A stretch of DNA of 38,404 nucleotides, taken from contig VMDK01000112.1 in the NCBI GenBank assembly GCA_008080835.1, positions 1 to 38,404 on the forward strand. The letters are read 5' to 3'. The notes beneath the pieces were generated by a model, which saw nothing but the letters and a program-made list of their open reading frames with translations, ran no database searches and was not told where the DNA came from. Positions 33,388-38,404 of this stretch are shown piece by piece (within the stretch, counting starts at the first letter, position 1; the number at the start of each line of letters is the position of its first letter). The position numbers and the translations under genes are program-made. Source of the DNA: Sphingobacteriia bacterium. Its GTDB lineage: Bacteria > Bacteroidota > Bacteroidia > NS11-12g > UBA9320.

Positions 33388-34260
33388 TTAGAAATCTCTT
33401 CTGTTGATCAATTTGAGAAGGTAATCTCCGTACCCACTCTTTTGAAGCGGCTCAGCTAGGGTTCGCAGTTGTGCCTTGTCGATGAATCCTTCGCGATATG
33501 CGATCTCTTCGATACATCCGATCTTCAGACCCTGACGTTCTTCGATCACCTTGACGAACTGTGCTGCCTGCATCAGGGAGGCAAATGTTCCGGTATCGAG
33601 CCATGCAGTCCCTCGACGCATCATGCCCACCTTGAGTTTTCCTCTTTTGAAATATTCTTTATTCACGTCAGTGATCTCATACTCACCTCGAGGAGACGGC
33701 TCCAGATTTTTCGCAATATCGATCACATCGTTATCGTAGAAGTACAGACCAGGAACCGCAAAATTGGATTTGGGTTCCGTCGGTTTTTCTTCGATGCTGA
33801 GGACTTCCTTGTTCTCATCGAATTCAACAACACCGTATCGCTCGGGATCGCTGACGTGGTAGGCGAATATCACACCTCCATCCGGATCGGCATTCTCTCG
33901 AAGCACATCTCGTAAGCTCGCCCCGAAGAAAATATTGTCGCCAAGGATCAGGGCTACTTTATCGTCACCAATGAACTCTTCACCAAGGACGAAAGCCTGA
34001 GCGAGTCCGTTGGGAACTTCCTGCACCTTGTATTCGAATGAACATCCGATCTGCGAACCATCACCCAGAAGCTCTTTAAACCTTGGAAGGTCATGTGGAG
34101 TGGATATGATAAGGATCTCTCGTATTCCGGCCATCAACAAAGTTGACAACGGATAGTAGATCATTGGTTTGTCGTAAACAGGCATGAGCTGTTTACTCAG
34201 GACCAAAGTGAGGGGATGCAGACGTGTTCCGGAACCACCGGCCAGAATTATTCCTTTCAT
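33388..34260 (-). CDS. rfbA: glucose-1-phosphate thymidylyltransferase
   Basis: A 290-residue RmlA-type enzyme joining dTTP and glucose-1-phosphate to dTDP-glucose, the first step of dTDP-rhamnose and related sugars. Motifs: [16 protein letters not shown] (3-18), [16 protein letters not shown], the sugar-binding EEKP and VPGLYFYD, and GTAWLDTGT. Length matches the family (about 288-292). It follows rmlB after 37 nt; rmlC and rmlD are not in the window. Confidence 0.96.
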   Translation of the reverse strand: MKGIILAGGSGTRLHPLTLVLSKQLMPVYDKPMIYYPLSTLLMAGIREILIISTPHDLPRFKELLGDGSQIGCSFEYKVQEVPNGLAQAFVLGEEFIGDDKVALILGDNIFFGASLRDVLRENADPDGGVIFAYHVSDPERYGVVEFDENKEVLSIEEKPTEPKSNFAVPGLYFYDNDVIDIAKNLEPSPRGEYEITDVNKEYFKRGKLKVGMMRRGTAWLDTGTFASLMQAAQFVKVIEERQGLKIGCIEEIAYREGFIDKAQLRTLAEPLQKSGYGDYLLKLINRRDF

Positions 34261-34297
34261 GTCGCGGGTTTGTTGGGCGTCAAATATAGCCCAAGCA

Positions 34298-35347
34298 CTA
34301 CGAACGACCCGCGTACATCTCCTGATAATAGCTCTGGTAGCTTCCGCTGGTCACATTTTCGAGCCATTCTTCATTTTGAAGATACCAGTCGATGGTTTTT
34401 GACAGACCCTCTTCGAATTGAAGGGAAGGAACCCAATCGAGTTCGTTCATGAGTTTCGACGAATCGATCGCGTAACGGAAATCATGTCCGGAGCGATCTT
34501 TCACGAATGTGATCAGCTGAGCACTGTCACCTTCCGGACGGTCCAGCTTCTGGTCCATGAGCTTGCATAGCAGATGGATCAGGTCGATGTTCTTCCATTC
34601 GTTGTTGCCTCCGATGTTGTAGGTCTCACCAAGAACGCCGTTGTGATAGATCACGTCGATGGCGCGAGCGTGGTCTTCCACCCAAAGCCAGTCACGGACA
34701 TTCGTACCTTCACCGTAGACCGGTAGCGATTTGAGGTGCTTGATATTATTGATGAACAGAGGGATCAGTTTTTCAGGAAACTGGTGTGAGCCATAATTGT
34801 TGGAGCAGTTGGAGATCTTGACAGGAGTTCCGTACGTAGCATGATATGCTCGCACGAAGTGATCAGAACTTGCCTTACTAGCTGAGTACGGGCTGTTCGG
34901 ACTGTATGGGGTGGATTCTGTAAAGAAGCCTTCGTCATCGAGCTCGCCATACACCTCATCCGTGGATACGTGATAGAACAATCCATTCTCGTGGTCTCCG
35001 TGCGCCTTGAATGCATTCAGTAAGTTGACTGTTCCCAAAACATTGGTCTCCACGAAAGCCATTGGATTCAAGATACTACGGTCGACATGTGATTCGGCTG
35101 CCAGATGGATCACACCATCGAAACGCTGTTCTTCGAACAATGACATGATGAAATCACCATCGACTATATCGCCTTTGACAAATTCATAGTTGGAAGCGTT
35201 CTGAACGTCCTTGAGGTTTTCCAAATTTCCTGCGTACGTGAGCTTATCCAGGTTCACGATGTGGTAGTCGGGATATTTATTGACGAAGAGTCGGACAACA
35301 TGCGAGCCGATAAAACCGGCGCCTCCGGTGATGAGAATTTTCTTCAT
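34298..35347 (-). CDS. rfbB: dTDP-glucose 4,6-dehydratase
   Basis: A 349-residue short-chain dehydrogenase converting dTDP-glucose to dTDP-4-keto-6-deoxyglucose. It has the NAD-binding GGAGFIGS (8-15), the catalytic S128-T-D130-E131 (Asp/Glu pair specific to RmlB), Y154-S-A-S-K158 and the nucleotide-binding [14 protein letters not shown] region. Length fits. It ends with TAG, which shows TAG works as a stop in this operon. It starts 13 nt after the small FKBP gene. Confidence 0.96.
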   Translation of the reverse strand: MKKILITGGAGFIGSHVVRLFVNKYPDYHIVNLDKLTYAGNLENLKDVQNASNYEFVKGDIVDGDFIMSLFEEQRFDGVIHLAAESHVDRSILNPMAFVETNVLGTVNLLNAFKAHGDHENGLFYHVSTDEVYGELDDEGFFTESTPYSPNSPYSASKASSDHFVRAYHATYGTPVKISNCSNNYGSHQFPEKLIPLFINNIKHLKSLPVYGEGTNVRDWLWVEDHARAIDVIYHNGVLGETYNIGGNNEWKNIDLIHLLCKLMDQKLDRPEGDSAQLITFVKDRSGHDFRYAIDSSKLMNELDWVPSLQFEEGLSKTIDWYLQNEEWLENVTSGSYQSYYQEMYAGRS

Positions 35348-35360
35348 GGAAAGTATGGAT

Positions 35361-35780
35361 TCAGATTTCTTCTACGCTGTTCAAAACGACTTCAAAGATA
35401 AGGGTTTCGCGAGGTGGGATGGCTCCGGGTATGCCTTTCTTGCCGTAGGCAAGTTTCCAAGGAATGATGAATACGAAGCGGTCTCCAACGCTCATCAGTC
35501 GAACACCTTCGTCAAGGCCGCTGATCACTTGTCCGGTAGCTAAAACGAAGCTGTAACCTTCTGCTTTGCTGGAATCAAAGACTTCACCATTCGTAAAGCT
35601 CCCGATATAATCAACATTTACTCTGCGATACGCGTATGCCTGTTTGCCTTCGCCTTTCTCCAGGACTACATATTTGAGTCCACTGAAGGTTTTGGTCGTA
35701 TCGCCTATCTCTTGAGCACTTGAATTTGTAGTGTAAACCAAGCAGGAAATGATCGCTATGATATAGATGAATGCTCTCAA
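35361..35780 (-). CDS. secreted FKBP-type peptidyl-prolyl isomerase
   Basis: A 139-residue exported FKBP: signal peptide ending SSAQE (near residue 23), then a single FKBP domain with RRVNVDYIGSFTNGEVFDSS, ISGLDEGVRLMSVGDRFVFIIPWKLAYGKKGIPGAIPPRETLIFEV. These are the core FKBP strands and the active-site loop, so it should speed proline isomerisation of exported proteins. The start is TTG, overlapping the preceding gene by TTGA; no ATG fits. Confidence 0.9.
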   Translation of the reverse strand: MRAFIYIIAIISCLVYTTNSSAQEIGDTTKTFSGLKYVVLEKGEGKQAYAYRRVNVDYIGSFTNGEVFDSSKAEGYSFVLATGQVISGLDEGVRLMSVGDRFVFIIPWKLAYGKKGIPGAIPPRETLIFEVVLNSVEEI

Positions 35781-36640
35781 GTTTTGATCAGATTATGTAC
35801 TTGGATCTCTATGACGATGGTTTCATAAGGTTGAATGAGGGGAGGGAATCCTTTTTCTCCGAATGCTTCAGTGAACGGCAAAATTGCTCGCACTTTCTCT
35901 CCGTTGCGCATAAGGCTCAGCACTCGCGACATTCCGGGAATACGCAGCGGATCACCTACTTCAAATTTCCAGTAATCGTTTGGCTTGGATTGCTGTATGA
36001 TCTTTTCTTCCAGGGTATAGTACAAGTAGCTGATTTCGACTGTATCACCTACTTCGATCTCGTCACCCGTTGGGGCACTGGCTTGCAATCGCTCCCAGCG
36101 AATCCCTGTGGTGTCTTTGTTCATTTCCCACCCTTTGCCATCGAGGAAATCATCGATCTTGAGCAGTTCTTTTTCGCTCATGAAAATGATGTGCTCAATT
36201 GGATTCATGATCTCGTTACATCCGATAAACAGCCTTACATCTTCGCCATCGGCAATATTGGATGGCTTTGGTATACCGTGATGATAGAAGAAGGAGTCCG
36301 CATTGAGAGCGAATACCGCGCTGTCACCTCGGTGCAGCAAATTCAGCGCTTCGTGCAGATCTCCGGGGTAGATGGGCTTTGATCTTTTAAAAAGTAAGTT
36401 GCGGTCAACGACCACCGAATCGGTTTCAGTCAGGATCTTAGCGTTGACATCGTACACATCACCCACATTTCCTGTTTTTCCTCCGGGATCACTAGAAAAG
36501 AAATGGAATTTCAGACCTGTCGGTCCCGTTTCTAATTTGTATGAGGGCCCTGAGTTACATGCCGCGAGAACAACCAACAACAGGGCAACTATGACCATGT
36601 GAAGTCTGTTGGCATTTGAAGTTTGATTTATCGTGAACAT
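35777..36640 (-). CDS. FKBP-type peptidyl-prolyl isomerase lipoprotein (GldI-like)
   Basis: A 287-residue lipoprotein: signal to VLAAC (Cys28 from the first Met; an internal Met at 15 gives a shorter signal). The C-terminal domain (about 190-285) is an FKBP (VGDTVEISYLYYT, IPGMSRVLSLMRNGEKVRAILPFTEAFGEKG, PYETIVIEIQV). The N-terminal half has a similar strand order (VGDVYDVNAKI, LHEALNLLHRGDSAVFAL, GEDVRLFIG) and looks like a diverged second FKBP unit. In flavobacteria a comparable FKBP lipoprotein, GldI, sits beside a DHH phosphoesterase and ndk, as here. Gliding is not shown by this window. Confidence 0.82.
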   Translation of the reverse strand: MFTINQTSNANRLHMVIVALLLVVLAACNSGPSYKLETGPTGLKFHFFSSDPGGKTGNVGDVYDVNAKILTETDSVVVDRNLLFKRSKPIYPGDLHEALNLLHRGDSAVFALNADSFFYHHGIPKPSNIADGEDVRLFIGCNEIMNPIEHIIFMSEKELLKIDDFLDGKGWEMNKDTTGIRWERLQASAPTGDEIEVGDTVEISYLYYTLEEKIIQQSKPNDYWKFEVGDPLRIPGMSRVLSLMRNGEKVRAILPFTEAFGEKGFPPLIQPYETIVIEIQVHNLIKT

Positions 36641-36659
36641 GTCGAAGTGTGATTGCTGT

Positions 36660-37694
36660 TTAGTTGTCCTTTTTCAATTCCTCGGCGAATTCAGGCAGTA
36701 TTGCTCTGAATTTCGCAACGACTTCTTCCAGGGTGTCATGTGAAGCGCCTCCGGCGGCATTCAAATGACCACCACCGTTGAAGTATTTGGCCGCCAATTC
36801 ATTGCAAGGGAAGCTTCCTTTAGAACGGAACGACATTTTAACGAGTTTGGTGCGATCGATGATCAACGCGCTGAGTTTAACCCCTGAGATCCCCAGTCCA
36901 AAATTGACGAATCCTTCTGTATCACCTGTTTGAACATTGAACCGCTGCAATTCTTCTGCTGTTAGGAAAACCAATGCGGTGTTGTATTCCGGGATGAGTT
37001 CTAGTTTTTCGTGCAACACGTATCCCATGAGTCGGTAGCGGCTAAGTCCAAAATTGTCGAACAAGCGGGACTGGATCTCATTTGGTTGAACCCCTTTTTT
37101 GAGCAGATTTGCGGCGATCTCGTGAGTTCTACTGCTGGTCGAGCTGAAGCGGAATGAGCCTGTATCGGCCATGATCCCGCAGTAGATACAAGTGGCAATG
37201 TCCGAGTCGATCATCTCTTCACTTCCATTCAGACAGATATACTCGTAAATGAGCTCACATGTGGAACTGGTTTCAATGGTCCAGAATCGATGATCATCAA
37301 ATCCTTTCGGGTCTCGATGGTGATCGATCATGATCTTTCTTGCGTCACTCTTCGCCACGATGTCACCGAAATCGTTAATGCGTTTCAGGTCGTTGAAGTC
37401 CAGACAGAATATCGCATCCGCTTCCATTGCCAATTCCTCGGCACGTTCCGGGTGCTCCTCGAAGTTGATCACGTTGTCGTTACCCGGCATCCAGTGAAGG
37501 AATGGGGGGTAGTCTGTAGGAGTAATGACGTGCACGTCTTTTCCCATTTCTTTGAAATAGTGGTAAAGTGCAAGAGATGAACCGAGCGCATCTGCGTCCG
37601 GTTTATGGTGTGTTGTTATGACGATCTTACTTCCGGATCCGCTTTGCAAAAATGACTGCAAACCCTGCGTAGTGTCTTCGATTGATGGATTCAT
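36660..37694 (-). CDS. DHH/DHHA1 family phosphoesterase (NrnA-like)
   Basis: A 344-residue phosphoesterase that in this family degrades short oligoribonucleotides and/or removes the 3' phosphate from pAp. The DHH domain shows THHKPDADALGSSLAL, CLDFNDLKR, the DHH motif itself in MIDHHRDPKG and the later GIMADTGSFRF; the C-terminal DHHA1 domain ends with the substrate-binding FNGGGHLNAAGG. All metal ligands are present. I chose the ATG at 37694, since the extra 24 residues upstream are basic and unlike the family. It heads the minus-strand run of FKBP and rml genes and is divergent from ndk. Confidence 0.9.
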   Translation of the reverse strand: MNPSIEDTTQGLQSFLQSGSGSKIVITTHHKPDADALGSSLALYHYFKEMGKDVHVITPTDYPPFLHWMPGNDNVINFEEHPERAEELAMEADAIFCLDFNDLKRINDFGDIVAKSDARKIMIDHHRDPKGFDDHRFWTIETSSTCELIYEYICLNGSEEMIDSDIATCIYCGIMADTGSFRFSSTSSRTHEIAANLLKKGVQPNEIQSRLFDNFGLSRYRLMGYVLHEKLELIPEYNTALVFLTAEELQRFNVQTGDTEGFVNFGLGISGVKLSALIIDRTKLVKMSFRSKGSFPCNELAAKYFNGGGHLNAAGGASHDTLEEVVAKFRAILPEFAEELKKDN

Positions 37695-37735
37695 AGAAAT
37701 GGCAACAAAACTCGGAAAATCCAGATAACTAAACC

Positions 37736-37743
37736 TATTTTTG
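37736..37743 (+). promoter_or_regulatory. putative ndk promoter -7 element (TATTTTTG)
   Basis: TATTTTTG fits TAnnTTTG and lies 37 nt before the ndk ATG. The region about 20 nt upstream has no clear TTTG. Confidence 0.45.
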
Positions 37744-37780
37744 CGCCGATTTTGAACACCTAGCAATAAAAGAATTAGAA

Positions 37781-38200
37781 ATGGCAGGAAACATCACATT
37801 CACAATGATCAAGCCCGATGCGGTTGGAAATGGTTACACAGGAAAGATCATCAATGATTTCATTGAAGGGGGCTTTAGCATTCGTGCGATGAAGTATATC
37901 CACCTGACGAAGGATCAGGCAGGAGCATTTTATGCAGTACACAAGGAGCGTCCATTTTACAACGATCTCGTTGAGTTCATGACCTCAGGACCAATCGTTG
38001 CTGCCGTGCTTGAGAAAGACAATGCGGTTACTGATTTCCGCACTTTGATCGGAGCGACCAACCCGGCGGAAGCTGCGGAAGGCACGATCCGTAACAAATA
38101 CGCAAAATCGATCGACGCGAACGCGGTTCACGGTTCAGACAGTGACGAGAACGCGCAGATCGAAGCATCATTCTTCTTTAGCGCCATCGAGCGATTCTAA
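37781..38200 (+). CDS. ndk: nucleoside diphosphate kinase
   Basis: A 139-residue kinase that transfers the gamma-phosphate among nucleoside di- and triphosphates. It has TMIKPDAV (8-15) for the N-terminal strand and the catalytic H117 in NAVHGSDS, with [18 protein letters not shown] between. Length is standard. It is divergent from the DHH gene, with a -7 promoter element 37 nt upstream, and is followed by two hairpins and a tRNA. Confidence 0.97.
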   Translation: MAGNITFTMIKPDAVGNGYTGKIINDFIEGGFSIRAMKYIHLTKDQAGAFYAVHKERPFYNDLVEFMTSGPIVAAVLEKDNAVTDFRTLIGATNPAEAAEGTIRNKYAKSIDANAVHGSDSDENAQIEASFFFSAIERF

Positions 38201-38227
38201 GGAGAGTAGGCTAACTTCGTAAGACAA

Positions 38228-38250
38228 CAATTCTTCGTTTGGAAGAATTG
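38228..38250. other. hairpin downstream of ndk
   Basis: CAATTCTTC (38228-38236), loop GTTTG, GAAGAATTG (38242-38250): a perfect 9-bp stem 27 nt after the ndk stop. It has no T tract, so it may mark a 3' end or processing site rather than a standard intrinsic terminator. Confidence 0.5.
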
Positions 38251-38256
38251 AGCCTA

Positions 38257-38271
38257 TCCGCCAGAGGCGGA
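38257..38271. repeat. REP-like palindrome TCCGCCAGAGGCGGA
   Basis: Same 6-bp stem as the cluster at 2654-2869, with loop AGA, the complement of TCT found there; it is therefore a copy in the opposite orientation. It lies 6 nt after the ndk hairpin. Confidence 0.75.
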
Positions 38272-38275
38272 CGAG

Positions 38276-38314
38276 TAGCTCAACCGAAAAGCGTTTGGAC
38301 TAGGCGGTCCCTGG
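38276..38314 (+). other. tRNA-like fragment
   Basis: TAGCTCA (38276-38282) and GGTCCCTGG (38306-38314) both recur, in the same order, in the tRNA gene just downstream (38354-38360 and 38392-38400), 8 nt closer together here. The part between does not fold into an anticodon arm. It may be the worn remnant of a duplicated tRNA or the trace of a past integration. Confidence 0.35.
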
Positions 38315-38346
38315 AAGATAGACCAGATAAAACTATCAAAAATATT

Positions 38347-38404
38347 GGGCCTATAGCTCAGTTGGTTAGAGCACCTGACTCATAATCAGGTGGTCCCTGG
38401 TTCG
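38347..38404 (+). tRNA. tRNA with anticodon CAU (elongator Met or Ile2), 3' end outside the window
   Basis: Acceptor strand GGGCCTA, D-arm GCTC...GAGC, anticodon stem CCTGA/TCAGG with loop CTCATAA (anticodon CAT), variable loop TGGTC and the start of the T arm CCTGGTTCG. The anticodon stem lacks the three G:C pairs of initiator tRNA, so it is elongator Met or the lysidine-modified Ile2; the missing 3' part prevents a choice. Confidence 0.93.

Noticed and set aside
38228-38250. Intrinsic terminator after ndk
   Set aside because: The stem is good but no T tract follows on either strand; kept only as a hairpin.

Overview
The window looks like chromosomal DNA from a Bacteroidota bacterium, most likely in or near the Flavobacteriales. 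The evidence is family content plus promoter style. Families typical of the phylum include the PadR / PspC-domain / head-GIN (DUF2807) trio, DUF4292 and DUF4468 proteins, a bacterial GH3 protein, a PorT-like barrel, a GGGP-synthase homologue, an FKBP pair beside a DHH phosphoesterase and ndk, and many lipoproteins with a short signal and an early Cys. Several genes are preceded by the Bacteroidota -7 element TAnnTTTG, and Shine-Dalgarno sequences are not obvious. The genome is compact: genes overlap by 1-29 nt, two convergent pairs share an abutting TGATCA, and about ten genes start with GTG or TTG. No gene-free stretch exceeds about 270 nt.

Layout. 0.1-2.6 kb: a small lipoprotein gene interrupted by a stop, a GH3 enzyme and a small conserved protein. 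2.65-2.87 kb: a cluster of CCGCC/GGCGG palindromes between convergent genes. 2.9-6.4 kb (minus): hscA-like Hsp70, an outer-membrane barrel and a lytic transglycosylase. 6.6-8.4 kb (plus): an HTTM membrane protein with a DCC thiol-disulfide oxidoreductase. 8.45-10.9 kb (minus): PadR, PspC and GIN genes behind a twice-repeated AGTACT site. 11.1-15.4 kb: GGGP synthase and, divergently, the B12-dependent ribonucleotide reductase nrdJ, with a structured leader and a strong terminator. 15.5-18.0 kb (plus): a lipoprotein, a cupin, a zinc-ribbon membrane protein and an unknown envelope protein. 18.1-26.4 kb (plus): a nine-gene run of flippase, dut, sugar nucleotidyltransferase, TPR lipoprotein, DUF4292 lipoprotein, EnvC-like protein, 3-hydroxyacyl-CoA dehydrogenase, Rieske-fold lipoprotein and GroES-like protein. 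26.4-30.4 kb: a DUF4468 protein, an M1 peptidase and an ACMSD-type decarboxylase. 30.4-37.7 kb (minus): DHH phosphoesterase, two FKBPs, rmlB, rmlA, a broken ABC transporter, an alpha/beta hydrolase and a MarR regulator with a damaged 5' end. 37.8-38.4 kb: ndk, two hairpins, a tRNA-like fragment and a tRNA with anticodon CAU cut by the window end.

How the genes fit together. Much of the window serves the cell envelope: glycan export and nucleotide-sugar supply (flippase, nucleotidyltransferase, RmlA/RmlB), peptidoglycan turnover (lytic transglycosylase, EnvC-like activator), outer-membrane and lipoprotein biogenesis (barrel, DUF4292, FKBPs) and membrane-stress sensing (PadR/PspC/GIN). Nucleotide housekeeping (nrdJ, dut, ndk, DHH phosphatase) is interleaved.

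The most unusual observations are as follows. An ABC exporter gene is interrupted twice by in-frame TAG, one of them exactly at the Q-loop glutamine. A MarR gene has its N-terminal frame restored by removing one A from an A7 run. There is a REP-like palindrome family, a terminator-like hairpin in the nrdJ leader, a Rieske-fold lipoprotein without its histidine ligands, and a tRNA-like remnant next to a real tRNA. I see no prophage, CRISPR array, insertion sequence or obvious defence island, and I cannot claim a clearly new multi-gene system. The 15.5-18.0 kb cluster is the least explained group of intact genes.
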